Shown: positions 51,814 to 61,622, counted from the first letter of the stretch. The stretch is DNA of 64,000 bases from Telmatobacter sp. DSM 110680 (GCF_039994875.1 NZ_CP121196.1:3348001-3412000); one strand, 5' to 3'. Numbers and translations are program-made. The notes: generated by a model not told the origin, from the sequence alone.

Positions 51814-51884
51814 GCCACGTTCGAGGGTAAATCATCCTGCGGCCCCGTTGCCAGAGCCCGCGATCGGCAATGTATGTTTATCGA

Positions 51885-53447
51885 ATGAGATTTATACATC
51901 TGAAGAACTTCCCCTGGCGCCCCGCTATTCTCTCGTGCGCTCTTGTGTGCCTTGCGATCGCTCCTGCCCGCGCTGTGGCGCAGGCCGATAAGGCACCCGC
52001 AGCAACCGATCCAGCCGCAGCAGGTAAAGACAAATCCGCTCCGAAGATATCCGACGACAAAGCCGGCCTGCCGCCGCTTCCTGCTGAAGCACACGCCGCG
52101 CAAACCATTCAACTTGACGGCAAGCCTCTGCACTACACCGTCACTGTCGGCGCACTGCCCACGCGCGATGGTGATGGCAAGGTTGCAGGCGAAGTCGTCG
52201 TGACAGCCTTCACTGTGGAAGGCGCAAATCGTCCCGTCACCTTTGCCTTCAACGGCGGCCCGGGCGCTGCATCCGTCTATCTCAACTTCGGCGCCATCGG
52301 TCCAAAACGCGTCGATGCTGGCAACGAAGGTGCAAGCCCTTCCGACCCCGCCAACCTTGTCGACAATCCCGGCACCTGGCTTGACTTCACGGATCTTGTC
52401 TTCATCGATCCCATCGGCACGGGCTTCAGTCGCTCCACTGTGGATGAAGCCACCACCAAGAAGCTCTTCTACTCGACCGCCCCCGACATCGAGTATCTCT
52501 CGCGCATCGTCTACGACTGGCTCGTCAAAAACGATCGCCTCAGTTCGCGAAAGTATCTCGTCGGCGAAAGTTACGGTGGCTTCCGCGGCCCGCGCATCAC
52601 CCACTACCTCCAGTCGCAACTGGGCGTCGCCATGAACGGCGTGGTTCTCGTTTCGCCTTATCTCAACCCCACCATCGAGAACGATGGCGACCTCTCTCCC
52701 CTTCCATGGATGATGACGCTCCCCTCCATCACTGCGGCTCATTTCGAGCGGGAGAAGAAGCTTACTCCTGAAGCCATGGCCGACGTGATCGCGTATACCC
52801 AGGGTGAATATGCAACGACGCTTCTCAAAGGCCGAGCCGACGAGGCCGCCACGCAGAAAATGATCGCGCACGTCACAGAACTCACGGGTCTCGATCCGGC
52901 ATTCGTTAAGTTCTCCGGCGGCCGTATCGAGACCGGGGCATATCTCCGGGAAGTCCATCGCGAAGAGGGCAAACTCGGCTCCGTCTACGATTCCAACGTG
53001 ACTTCCTACGATCCATTCCCATTCGCACCAGAGCAGCGTGCCAACGACCCAATCCTCGCCAGCATAGTTGCGCCGCTCACCACCGCCATGGTGGACTTTG
53101 TCACGCGCACCGTCGGCTGGAAAGTCGACGCCCGCTATAACGCACTCTCGTACGACGTAGGCCGTCATTGGGATCGCGACAGCGCGGAATTGCGCCAGGG
53201 TTCGGTGCCCGATCTGCGAGAGGCGGTCGCCGCCGATCCAAAGCTTCGCGTCCTCATCGTCCACGGCTGGAACGACCTTTCGTGCCCCTTCATGGGCTCC
53301 GTTCTTACCGTTAACCAGATGCCACTTATGGGCGATCCGTCTCGAGTATCCGTGCGCGAATTTCCCGGCGGCCACATGTTCTACACCCGCCCCGACAGCC
53401 GCCTCGCCCTTCGCAAGGATGTAATGGATATGTACTCCAAACACTAA
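51885..53447 (+). CDS. Exported S10 family serine carboxypeptidase-like protein
   Basis: 520 residues. A signal peptide (about 1-34, ending AVAQA), an Ala-rich stretch, then an alpha/beta hydrolase of the S10 class: FAFNGGPGAASVYLNFGAIG (oxyanion region), DLVFIDPIGTGFS, catalytic Ser in KYLVGESYGGFRG, and the Asp and His near VLIVHGWNDL and EFPGGHMFY. Likely a periplasmic carboxypeptidase acting on peptides. The start is uncertain: ATG 51870 would add five residues; neither has a good ribosome binding site. A structured hairpin follows the stop. Confidence 0.92.
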   Translation: MRFIHLKNFPWRPAILSCALVCLAIAPARAVAQADKAPAATDPAAAGKDKSAPKISDDKAGLPPLPAEAHAAQTIQLDGKPLHYTVTVGALPTRDGDGKVAGEVVVTAFTVEGANRPVTFAFNGGPGAASVYLNFGAIGPKRVDAGNEGASPSDPANLVDNPGTWLDFTDLVFIDPIGTGFSRSTVDEATTKKLFYSTAPDIEYLSRIVYDWLVKNDRLSSRKYLVGESYGGFRGPRITHYLQSQLGVAMNGVVLVSPYLNPTIENDGDLSPLPWMMTLPSITAAHFEREKKLTPEAMADVIAYTQGEYATTLLKGRADEAATQKMIAHVTELTGLDPAFVKFSGGRIETGAYLREVHREEGKLGSVYDSNVTSYDPFPFAPEQRANDPILASIVAPLTTAMVDFVTRTVGWKVDARYNALSYDVGRHWDRDSAELRQGSVPDLREAVAADPKLRVLIVHGWNDLSCPFMGSVLTVNQMPLMGDPSRVSVREFPGGHMFYTRPDSRLALRKDVMDMYSKH

Positions 53448-53454
53448 AAAACCA

Positions 53455-53530
53455 GGCACCAGGGACGTGGGGGACCACAACTGGACGTTGTTAGTTCGAT
53501 CTGTCCAGAGACCCCCCGGTCCTTGGTGCC
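53455..53530 (+). other. Long nested imperfect hairpin downstream of the S10 peptidase
   Basis: Three nested arms pair: GGCACCAGGGAC (53455-53466) with GTCCTTGGTGCC (53519-53530), GGGGG (53469-53473) with CCCCC (53513-53517), and CTGGAC (53481-53486) with GTCCAG (53503-53508), about 23 pairs with one G-T, closed by a 16-base loop. It starts 7 bases after the peptidase stop. There is no T-run, so a plain terminator is unlikely; could be a repeat element, an RNA stability structure or a small RNA. Confidence 0.6.
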
Positions 53531-53533
53531 AAC

Positions 53534-53582
53534 TCCCTATTCCTCCATCCCTGCTCATTGCCCATTGTTCCTATCTCCATTG
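53534..53582. repeat. Degenerate heptanucleotide repeat, seven units
   Basis: TCCCTAT, TCCTCCA, TCCCTGC, TCATTGC, CCATTGT, TCCTATC, TCCATTG. It begins right after the nested hairpin and ends in the -35 of the PadR-ADOP module 3 promoter. The unit TCCCTAT is shared with the repeat at 38693. Confidence 0.55.
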
Positions 53583-53610
53583 ACTCTCTACCCATAGATA
53601 TCCTATACAT
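53580..53610 (+). promoter_or_regulatory. Promoter of PadR-ADOP module 3
   Basis: TTGACT (53580-53585) and TATACA (53604-53609) with 18-base spacing; the spacer holds ATAG-atatc-CTAT, a short dyad overlapping the -10. The PadR start at 53617 is only 7 bases past the -10, implying a nearly leaderless transcript. Confidence 0.5.
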
Positions 53611-53616
53611 AGAAAC

Positions 53617-53946
53617 ATGAAGAAACCGGACCTGCTTCCCGGCACCCTCGACATGCTCATCCTTAAGACCCTCACGCGTACCCCTCTGCACGGATACGGC
53701 ATCGCTCAATCCATCAAACGCTTCTCTGATGACGTGCTGACGGTTGAAGAGGGTTCGCTCTATCCCGCCTTGCAGCGGCTTCTCCTTCAGGGTTGGGTCA
53801 AAGCCGAATGGAAGATGACCGAAACCAATCGCCGCGCCCGCTTCTACACACTTACGGCGGCAGGTCGCAAGCAATTGGGCCTCGAAGTATCGCAGTTTGA
53901 ACAGATGATCGCTGCCATTGGTCGCGTTCTGAGCGAGCCGGCCTGA
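53617..53946 (+). CDS. PadR family transcriptional regulator (module 3)
   Basis: 109 residues. LLPGTLDMLILKTLTRTPLH, VEEGSLYPALQRLLLQGWVK and RRARFYTLTAAGRKQLGLEV are standard PadR winged-helix features. The start is close to the -10 with no clear Shine-Dalgarno, so a leaderless message is possible. The ADOP gene starts 70 bases after its stop, a longer gap than in the other two modules. Confidence 0.92.
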   Translation: MKKPDLLPGTLDMLILKTLTRTPLHGYGIAQSIKRFSDDVLTVEEGSLYPALQRLLLQGWVKAEWKMTETNRRARFYTLTAAGRKQLGLEVSQFEQMIAAIGRVLSEPA

Positions 53947-54016
53947 TCTCGTAGCGGCCGGCAAAGACTCTGCTTTCCCACCGAGTCGTTGCACACCTGA
54001 TTGACGCGGAGGTCCG

Positions 54017-56662
54017 ATGAACCCGTTCACTCTATTCGCAAATAAGCTCTCCATCCTATTCCGTCGCACTCGCTTTCGTAGTGAACTCGACGAAGAGATG
54101 GCCTTTCATCGTGACCAGGCCGAAAAGGACTTTATCGCTACTGGAATGCCTCCGCAACAAGCCCACACCGCCGCCGCGCGCCAATTCGGAAACGCTACCT
54201 ATCTCCGTGAACAAAGTCACAACTTAGTCACGTTCCGCTGGGAGACGGTCGCGCAAGATTTGCGCTTTGCGCTGCGCCAACTTCGCCACAACTTCGGCTT
54301 TGCTCTCACGGCCGTCTTCATTCTCGCGTTGGGAATGGGCGTGAGCGTTGCGATCTTCAGCTTCGTCGATGCAGCGCTCATCCAGCCATTGCCGTACATC
54401 GCCCCCAATCGTCTTATGGATGTCGCGGAAAACAGCTCTATGTTTCCGCGCTCGAATCTTTCCCGTGCCGACTACGAGGACTGGAACCGCCTCAATCACT
54501 CCTTCAGTTCGCTCGAAGCCTACGGCGGAACGGGCTATCTGTTGCGAACCGCATCCGGCTCTGAACCAGTGCCCGCGGCTCGCGTCACCAGCGGCTTCTT
54601 CCGCACCCTCGGCGTCAAGCTGGAACTCGGCCGCGATTTCCGCACCGGCGAAGACAATCCAGGCGGCGCGAAGATTGTCATTCTCACTCATGGCGCGTGG
54701 TTAAGAAGATTTGGCGGAAGCACAGACATCATTGGACACTCGATCACACTGGATGGAGCGGCCTACACAGTGGTCGGGATTCTTCCTCGCACCTTCGAGT
54801 TTGCCCCCCGTGCCGCGGCCGAGTTTTATGTGCCGCTTCTTGACAAGAATGGCTGTGAACAGCGGCGCAGTTGCCATAATCTCTTCGGCGTTGGACGCCT
54901 CCGCGACGGAGTCACGCCCCAGGCCGCCTTTCAGGAAATGAGAGCTATAGCCGCACAACTGGAGATTCAGTTTCCAGGTTCCAACAAAGGTCAGGGCGCC
55001 GTTGTTCAGCCCCTCTCGAAAATCATCATTGGTCCGGTTCGCCCCGTGCTGCTCACGCTGCTCGCTGCCTCGGGCCTTCTGCTTCTCATTGCGTCAGTCA
55101 ATGTTGCCAGTCTGCTTCTTGTCCGTTCCGAATCGCGCCGTCGCGAAGTTGCTATCCGCGGTGCGCTCGGCGCAACATCTGCCCGCCTTAGCCGCCAGTT
55201 TGTAACGGAAGGCCTTCTCCTTGCTTCCGCTGGATGCCTCGCCGGTCTTCTCGTGTCGAATTGGGCGATTGCAATCTTGAAGAGCCTTGTTCCTAAGTCA
55301 ATGGCAGACAATTTGCCTTTCCTATCTCGCGTTGGATTCCAAACGCACGCAGCACTATTTGCAGCATCCATTGCCATTCTCACCACGGGGCTCATGGCTC
55401 TCACGCCGATTCTGCGCCTCTCATTTCAGGACATTCGAGAAGGCCTGGGCGAGGGTGGCCGCTCCGCTGCAGGACGCTTCTGGCAGCGCATGGGCGCTAA
55501 TCTCGTTGTCCTCGAACTCGCTGTTGCCGTCATTCTTCTCGTAGGCGCCGGCTTGCTCGGAAAGAGTTTCTATCGACTGCTCCACGTCAATCTCGGCATC
55601 GATCCCACTCACCTTGCGACTCTTCAAATGGCCGCTCCCGAGAATTCATACCCCAAGCCCGAACAGAAAGTAGCGTTATTCCGGGAGATCACGCGACGTC
55701 TCTCTGCGCTGCCCGGCGTCGAATCTGTCGGCATCACCAGCGATCTGCCGATCCAGTGCAACTGCGATACCGATTGGATCCGAATCGTCGGCAAGCCTTT
55801 TCACGGCGAACACAACGAAGTCGACGAACGCGATGTTAGTCCCGCTTACCTCCCCACACTCAAAGCTCGCTTGATTCGAGGACGGCTCTTCGCAGAAGAC
55901 GACGACTCCTCCAGGTCACAAAAAATCGTGATTAACGAAGCCCTCGCGCAGAAATACTTTCCCGGTGAAGATCCCATCGGAAAGAAAGTCGCCAACGGCG
56001 ATCTCGACCCCAAGAGTGTTCGCGAAATCATTGGCGTGGTTGCCAACGTCCGCGAGGGCGGCCTCGACGACGACCTCTGGCCGACTGAATATCAAGCGAT
56101 GTATTACAGTCCCGGCACGTTCGTCGCGATCGCTGTGCGCACCGCTGGCGACGAGAAGGCAGTCCTGCCCGAACTCATCAAAACATTGCATCAATTAGAT
56201 CCCAACCTCGGCACCTACGGTGAGATCACCATGACCGATCAGATCAACAGCACGCAGTCTGCCCTGATCCATCGGTTCTCCACATGGCTGGTCGGCGGCT
56301 TCGCGATCATCGCGCTGGTTCTCGGAGTGGTCGGTCTTTATGGCGTCATTGCGTATTCCGTCAGCCAGCGAACCCGCGAGATCGGCGTCCGCATGGCCCT
56401 TGGAGCACAGCGCAGCACCGTGTACAAAATGGTGATGCGCCAGGCCGGATGGCTTACCCTTGCGGGCATCGGAATCGGACTTGGATGTGCAGTCGGCGCA
56501 TCCATGGCAATGGGCAAGCTGCTGTTCGGCGTCCAGGCGTGGGATGCAGCGACCTTGGCCGCCGTCGCGGTCGTGCTTGGGACAGCTTCATTAGCTGCCA
56601 GCTTTTTGCCGGCCCATCGCGCAGCCTCTGTAAATCCGACTGAAGCCCTGCGAGCCGAATAG
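54017..56662 (+). CDS. ADOP-type ABC transporter permease (module 3)
   Basis: 881 residues. N-terminal cytoplasmic segment (RSELDEEMAFHRDQAEKDFI), first helix near 95-120 (NFGFALTAVFILALGMGVSV), periplasmic MacB-like domain, FtsX region near 340-450 (SLLLVRSESRRREVAIRGAL), second half with a helix near 495-515 and the last FtsX region (QRTREIGVRMALGAQRSTVY). GGAGG lies upstream of the ATG. The protein ends 20 bases before the convergent DUF1501 gene. Confidence 0.93.
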   Translation: MNPFTLFANKLSILFRRTRFRSELDEEMAFHRDQAEKDFIATGMPPQQAHTAAARQFGNATYLREQSHNLVTFRWETVAQDLRFALRQLRHNFGFALTAVFILALGMGVSVAIFSFVDAALIQPLPYIAPNRLMDVAENSSMFPRSNLSRADYEDWNRLNHSFSSLEAYGGTGYLLRTASGSEPVPAARVTSGFFRTLGVKLELGRDFRTGEDNPGGAKIVILTHGAWLRRFGGSTDIIGHSITLDGAAYTVVGILPRTFEFAPRAAAEFYVPLLDKNGCEQRRSCHNLFGVGRLRDGVTPQAAFQEMRAIAAQLEIQFPGSNKGQGAVVQPLSKIIIGPVRPVLLTLLAASGLLLLIASVNVASLLLVRSESRRREVAIRGALGATSARLSRQFVTEGLLLASAGCLAGLLVSNWAIAILKSLVPKSMADNLPFLSRVGFQTHAALFAASIAILTTGLMALTPILRLSFQDIREGLGEGGRSAAGRFWQRMGANLVVLELAVAVILLVGAGLLGKSFYRLLHVNLGIDPTHLATLQMAAPENSYPKPEQKVALFREITRRLSALPGVESVGITSDLPIQCNCDTDWIRIVGKPFHGEHNEVDERDVSPAYLPTLKARLIRGRLFAEDDDSSRSQKIVINEALAQKYFPGEDPIGKKVANGDLDPKSVREIIGVVANVREGGLDDDLWPTEYQAMYYSPGTFVAIAVRTAGDEKAVLPELIKTLHQLDPNLGTYGEITMTDQINSTQSALIHRFSTWLVGGFAIIALVLGVVGLYGVIAYSVSQRTREIGVRMALGAQRSTVYKMVMRQAGWLTLAGIGIGLGCAVGASMAMGKLLFGVQAWDAATLAAVAVVLGTASLAASFLPAHRAASVNPTEALRAE

Positions 56663-56682
56663 CCACGGCCGATGTGTAATAA

Positions 56683-57930
56683 CTAGACCAGCTGGAGAAA
56701 TCCGTTGGGCGCAATCCGTGCCCCGGGAAACACTAGATCCATGTTGCTGGCGCCGATACTCTTGCTCACAACCTCGCCGAGCACCTGCCGGTAATCGGTG
56801 GTTAGCGCGAGATCGCGTCCCTCGTTCAATTGGTCATTGTTGAGCCCCGGCCATTTTCCATATACCTTGCCGCCCTTCACGTTTCCACCCAGCACAAACA
56901 TCGCGTTGGCGTGCCCGTGGTCGGTGCCGCCCGTGCCATTCTCGTGCGCCGTTCGCCCGAACTCCGACATCGTCACCACCGTGATATTTTCTGCGTCGTC
57001 GCCCATATCGCGCCAGAACGCCGCAATACTTTCCGAGAAATCACGCAGCCGCTGCGAAAGCTGTCCATCAACGCTGCCTTGATTCTGATGCGTATCCCAT
57101 CCGCCGATATCAGTGAATGCTGCTTCAACGCCAAGATTCGACTTCAGCAACTGCGCCACCTGCTTCATGCGATTGCCGAATTCCGAATTCGGATAGTCCA
57201 CGCCTGCAGCCGGCTGATACTGTGCCGGATTCGCCGCGCGCAGCATCTTCACCGCCTCGAAGGTCTCCTCGCCCGCAGCGTGAAAGATATGGTCGCCGCT
57301 GCTTCCGTACATCGCTTCAAATGCATTCGCCGCAGGCGACGGCGCAGGTCCTCGGCCAGCCACCGAAAAACTGTTCACGTTGTTCAGCGCGATTGCCGGA
57401 ATTTTTCCCGCCAGCGTGCGCGGAACTTCCGGTCCCAGGGCCAGAGCGCGAAACGCGGTCTCCTGCCGCCGCCGTCGATTCTGATCTTCCGCCTGCAGCG
57501 CGCGATTCAGCCACCCATCTTCGGTGCTCTTGATTCCCGGAGTGCCAGACTCCATAAAATCTTGCGCGTCAAAGTGTGACCGCGACATATCCGGGGAACC
57601 AGCAGCATGCACAATCGCCAGCTGCCCCGCGTCAAACATCGGTTTAAAGCTTGTCATCGCCGGATGCAGTCCGAAAAATCCGTCGAGATCGATTACCTGG
57701 TTTTGCGGGATCGCAATGCTCGGACGCATCGCATAATAGTTCTTCTCGCGATAGGGAACTACGACATTAAGGCCGTCCGCCGCTCCACGCTGAAAGATCA
57801 CCACCATGCGGCGATTGGCCGTGCCCGCCGTCTCAGCCAACACCGATCGCACCAGAAAACCGGGTAGCGCGGTCGTGCCCGCGACTGCCAGCGCACCCTT
57901 ATGAAGAAAGAACCGTCGATTCATTTGCAT
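56683..57930 (-). CDS. Tat-exported DUF1501 family protein
   Basis: 415 residues. A twin-arginine signal (NRRFFLHKGALAVAG, residues 3-17) starts the protein, then the DUF1501 (sulfatase/alkaline-phosphatase-like fold) with VVIFQRGAADGLNVVVPY, HAAGSPDMSRSHFDAQDFME, MSEFGRTAHENGTGGTDHGH and GGWDTHQ. Metal-binding His/Asp residues are conserved but the reaction is unknown. ATG 57930 has AGGAG at the best distance; GTG 57936 and ATG 57924 are alternatives. It lies 13 bases after the DUF1800 gene, a pairing that is very common. Confidence 0.93.
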   Translation of the reverse strand: MQMNRRFFLHKGALAVAGTTALPGFLVRSVLAETAGTANRRMVVIFQRGAADGLNVVVPYREKNYYAMRPSIAIPQNQVIDLDGFFGLHPAMTSFKPMFDAGQLAIVHAAGSPDMSRSHFDAQDFMESGTPGIKSTEDGWLNRALQAEDQNRRRRQETAFRALALGPEVPRTLAGKIPAIALNNVNSFSVAGRGPAPSPAANAFEAMYGSSGDHIFHAAGEETFEAVKMLRAANPAQYQPAAGVDYPNSEFGNRMKQVAQLLKSNLGVEAAFTDIGGWDTHQNQGSVDGQLSQRLRDFSESIAAFWRDMGDDAENITVVTMSEFGRTAHENGTGGTDHGHANAMFVLGGNVKGGKVYGKWPGLNNDQLNEGRDLALTTDYRQVLGEVVSKSIGASNMDLVFPGARIAPNGFLQLV

Positions 57931-57943
57931 ATACACGTCTCCT

Positions 57944-60097
57944 TCAGCGTCTCTGGAATTCCGGTGAACCCAGCAGCAGCCCCGCCAGCACCTGGTCTTG
58001 TCTTTCTACATCCGACACTGCGCGTGCGCGAAACTTCTGCCGCTCGCTTACCGCCACCGGCATCGCCGCCGCGCTATTTTGGATTTGATTTCTTTGCTGT
58101 TCAAACTGTTGCAACACCGCAGTTCGCGTTGAATCGCTTACTCCGCCGCTCACCAAAAGGGCCTCAAGCCGCGATTCTTCCACCTGCGGATCGGGTGAAG
58201 CCGGGTTCGTCTGCAGCATCGTCGCGTCGTTGTTCACATTTGCCGTCGGATCCCAGGCAATCGAAATTCCCGGTAGCCGGTTCGCAGCCAGCGACAACGC
58301 AAAATTCATTCGGTTCACCAGAGCGTTGGTGCTAACCCACGTATCTGATTGCCAGCTATAGCCATTCGGCGTAACGCAACCATAAAGCGGCATGCCCATT
58401 TCGCGCACTGCATTCGCCAGCGGCTGCATATTCTCAATATCCGCATTCCCTGCGCGCGCCGCGGATACCACAAACTCAACCGGAGTCTTCACCTTTGCGC
58501 GATAGATATTGGCGTCCCAGAATTCGGGGGCATGAAAGAGCGTGCTCAGCACCGCTGCGATGTCCCCGTTCGTGCTCAGAAACGTCTTAGCCATCCGGTC
58601 CACCAGCGCCTGCGGCGGATCATCGCTCACAAAGCGTAGTGCCAGCTTGCGCGAGATGAACTGTGCAGTTGCGGGTCGCGTCGCCAGCATATGCAGCAGT
58701 TCGCGCCCTTCCTGCTCGCCGTGATCTTTGAACTTCTCGCCCATCACAGCCTTTGTGCCCGGTTCATGCCGGTTAGGCTCAAACTGAAATCCTCCACCGC
58801 GCTCCGGACGTTCGACTGTCCATCCGGTCAAAATGCGAGCCACATGCGTCACATCTGCTTGCGAGTAGCCGCCATTCACCCCCAATGTGTGTAACTCCAT
58901 TAGTTCGCGCGCATAGTTCTCATTCAGCCCTTCACGCTTTTTCTTGTTGTTGGGGCGCCGGTCTGCTCGTTCCGCTGCCATCGAATCAGGCCCGATGCTG
59001 CTGGCGTTATCGAGGTACAACATCATTGCCGGACTATGAGCGGTAGCCTCCAGCAGATCCTCAAATTTGCCCAGCGCCCGCGGTCGAATCACATCGCGCT
59101 CAAAACTCACAAGGTAGTAAGGCGTGGCTTCGTTTTTGTGCAGAAATACATTGAAGTGATTAAGCCAGAAATCCGTCATCACTTCCTGCAACTGCGCATT
59201 TGCGTAGATGTCGTGCGTCAGCCGCTGTGCAATCATCTCCTCGTTCACAAGCCGCTGCGGATTATCAAGATCCAAAACCACTTCCTTGAGATTAGGCGAA
59301 AGATCCTGCATCAGGGCATTGCGCTGTTGCTGCTTCAACGATTTGAAAAATGCCTCAAATGATTCAGGCTGCATTGCCACCAGGCGCTGTACCCGTTGCT
59401 CCGGTGCCAGATCCAGCATCCGTCGAAACTGCCCATCGTCGACAGGCGTTGCGGGCGCAGCCTTCTCGGCAGTCATCTGATTCATATCCATCGAGCCCGG
59501 CTCTTGCACGAGGACGCTATTCTGGTCGTTCGAAGCAGCCATCAACGTCGCCGCATTCGCAGCCATTTGCGGAACCGCATCTGTCGCCATCCGTGGCTTT
59601 GCCTGCTCACCAACTTTCTTCTGTTCCTTCTCCTGTTTCTTAACACTCACGCGATACATCTGATTCTCGTATACCGCGTGCAGCGCACCCCGTTCCGGCA
59701 CCGGAATCTTTCCGTCGAGGGCCTGACGGATGATCGCATTGCTGGGTACTCGAAAGAGCAGTTCCTGCGGATTCCATTGCATTGCAGGGAACTCTGCCAG
59801 CCGCGCTCTCAGGTCGACTTCGCCTATCGTCGCTGGATGCAGTTGCTGATCGAACCATTTGTCGAGCCCCATCGTGCGCACCGCGTCCACATCTCCCGGT
59901 CGTGGTCCAAATGTGAAGCGGTTCAGAGCGTGCAGAATCCGCGCGTCCCCTTGTATCTCTGTCGAGTGGTAGTTCGAGCGTCCGGAAAGCCGCTTCGGCG
60001 GCTGGTTCGTATCCGAAACCGATGTCTGCGCCGGAACAGCCGGAGCGACAAGACTGAGGCCCAGCACGGCGGTCAGCGGTCCATGAAAAAACTGCAT
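57944..60097 (-). CDS. Exported DUF1800 family protein
   Basis: 717 residues. A signal peptide (about 1-23, ending AVPAQ), then the DUF1800 domain: HALNRFTFGPRPGDVDAVRT, MGLDKWFDQQLHPATI, DFWLNHFNVFLHKNEATPYY, and NENYARELMELHTLGVNGGY, GYSQADVTHVARILTGWTVE, and ISRKLALRFVSDDP. A Met/Lys-rich insertion sits near 160-215. Its function is unknown, but it is nearly always next to DUF1501, so the two likely form an exported complex. AAGGAG precedes the ATG. Confidence 0.93.
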   Translation of the reverse strand: MQFFHGPLTAVLGLSLVAPAVPAQTSVSDTNQPPKRLSGRSNYHSTEIQGDARILHALNRFTFGPRPGDVDAVRTMGLDKWFDQQLHPATIGEVDLRARLAEFPAMQWNPQELLFRVPSNAIIRQALDGKIPVPERGALHAVYENQMYRVSVKKQEKEQKKVGEQAKPRMATDAVPQMAANAATLMAASNDQNSVLVQEPGSMDMNQMTAEKAAPATPVDDGQFRRMLDLAPEQRVQRLVAMQPESFEAFFKSLKQQQRNALMQDLSPNLKEVVLDLDNPQRLVNEEMIAQRLTHDIYANAQLQEVMTDFWLNHFNVFLHKNEATPYYLVSFERDVIRPRALGKFEDLLEATAHSPAMMLYLDNASSIGPDSMAAERADRRPNNKKKREGLNENYARELMELHTLGVNGGYSQADVTHVARILTGWTVERPERGGGFQFEPNRHEPGTKAVMGEKFKDHGEQEGRELLHMLATRPATAQFISRKLALRFVSDDPPQALVDRMAKTFLSTNGDIAAVLSTLFHAPEFWDANIYRAKVKTPVEFVVSAARAGNADIENMQPLANAVREMGMPLYGCVTPNGYSWQSDTWVSTNALVNRMNFALSLAANRLPGISIAWDPTANVNNDATMLQTNPASPDPQVEESRLEALLVSGGVSDSTRTAVLQQFEQQRNQIQNSAAAMPVAVSERQKFRARAVSDVERQDQVLAGLLLGSPEFQRR

Positions 60098-60459
60098 CTA
60101 CGGCTCCTTACCTCAGGATGGCTTGTGTCCGTTACGAGTGAGACCTCTTGTCTAGAATGACTCTATTTTTCTGCGGAAGTTGTGGTCACAGCGTGCATTT
60201 ACATCCTTCGTAACCATAGGAGAAGCTCTACGCAGATCCTGCCGCACCCATGAACCACCGCAGGTTTGCGGTTCAACAGGTAGTCCAACGAAGTTAAAAC
60301 TACTAACGCTTGGCGACGGAATCGACTGATTCTAAACAGCCATCGATAGCACTATAGAGTGATTTGAAACACTGGGCCCGCTGAATAAACTTGCCATATT
60401 CTTTAAACCATAGTCCGCGCCGCTTTACTCACCGCCCGCGGCTGAACGAGGTTGAAACG
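60098..60459. other. Divergent intergenic region
   Basis: About 360 bases between the DUF1800 gene (minus) and the diguanylate cyclase (plus); it should hold both promoters. The plus-strand frame is open to 60391, but the preferred start is 60460. No motif stands out. Confidence 0.5.
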
Positions 60460-61500
60460 ATGCACCCACTCGAGTCAGGGCCATGCGGGAGCGAACTTCC
60501 CCGCGTCCTTATCGCCGAGGACGATACGGTCTCCAGACTCATCCTCAAGAACTGGATTCAGCGATGGGGTTACGAGGTCGTCGTTGTCGACAACGGCGAG
60601 GACGCATGGCTGGTACTCCAACAGGAACGCCCACCCGAAGTCGTCATCATGGACTGGGGTTTGCCCGGAATCGATGGCATTGAGCTTTCCCGTCGCCTGC
60701 GCGATAAATCCCGCTCCTACTACCACTACATCCTCATGGTCACCAGCCGCACCGACGAACTCGACGTAGTTCACGCTCTCGAGTCTGGCGCCGACGATTG
60801 CCTCGGCAAACCCTTTGGCGGCCCTGAACTGCGTGCACGTCTCCTCGTCGCCAATCGCATCCTTGCGCTTCAGAACGAACTCATTCACGCTCGCGAAGAG
60901 TTGCGTATCCAAGCCATGCGTGACGGGCTTACCGGACTCTGGAACCGCACCGCCTTCCTGGATCTTTTCAAGCGCGAACTCGAGCGCGCCTCGCGCGTAA
61001 ACGGTCACACCGGGCTGCTCCTACTTGATCTCGACAATTTCAAACAGGTCAATGATACGTACGGCCACATGGCTGGCGACCTGGTGCTCAAAGAAGCCGC
61101 GCGCCGCCTCTGCCTGAACGTCCGTTCCTACGACTTTGTTGGTCGCTATGGTGGCGAAGAATTTTTTATCGCCTTTCCAGGCTCAGGCAAAGAATCGTTG
61201 TGTCAACGCGCAGAGATCATCCGCAAATCCATCTGCAGCGAGCCCGTTCACATCTCGCAAGGCGATGTGCGCATCTCGTTGAGCATCGGTGCGGTCATTT
61301 CGGCTGGCGAGATGAGCGCCGCAGACTGCCTCGCAGTGGCAGATATAGGCCTCTATAAAGCCAAGGATGCTGGCCGAAACCGATCCGTCCTCTGTGAAAA
61401 GTCTTTGCCGGAAATCCTTCAATCCTCCGCCACTCAGCGCGAAATCTGTTCCCGATGCGATCCACAATGCATGGCAACCTGTGTTCTGGCGGCATGCTGA
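60460..61500 (+). CDS. Response-regulator diguanylate cyclase (receiver-GGDEF)
   Basis: 346 residues. An N-terminal CheY-like receiver (PRVLIAEDD at 14-22, phosphoacceptor Asp65 in VVIMDWGLPG, Lys in LGKPFG) is joined by a helix to a GGDEF domain with DGLTGLWNR, LLDLDNFKQVNDTYGHMAGD and an intact active site GGEEF at 231-235. RSYD at 222-225, five residues before GGEEF, is the inhibitory I-site. It should make cyclic di-GMP when phosphorylated, with product inhibition. The C-terminal 20 residues contain five cysteines, an unusual tail. ATG 60460 has GAGG 8 bases upstream. No sensor kinase nearby. Confidence 0.95.
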   Translation: MHPLESGPCGSELPRVLIAEDDTVSRLILKNWIQRWGYEVVVVDNGEDAWLVLQQERPPEVVIMDWGLPGIDGIELSRRLRDKSRSYYHYILMVTSRTDELDVVHALESGADDCLGKPFGGPELRARLLVANRILALQNELIHAREELRIQAMRDGLTGLWNRTAFLDLFKRELERASRVNGHTGLLLLDLDNFKQVNDTYGHMAGDLVLKEAARRLCLNVRSYDFVGRYGGEEFFIAFPGSGKESLCQRAEIIRKSICSEPVHISQGDVRISLSIGAVISAGEMSAADCLAVADIGLYKAKDAGRNRSVLCEKSLPEILQSSATQREICSRCDPQCMATCVLAAC

Positions 61501-61622
61501 GACGTTATTTGTCGCAAGTTTGTTGAGGGGGTGAAAACCTTCTGTCGACTGGCGAGAAGCTGATCCGCTACTCTCAAACGCAGATGCGTTTGCTGCGTCC
61601 AACGCTTACCCAAGCGAGGCCC

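Noticed and set aside
51810..53558. A 582-codon open frame on the minus strand
   Set aside because: It lies antisense to the well-supported S10 peptidase and has no recognisable domain; it is a side effect of high-GC codon use.
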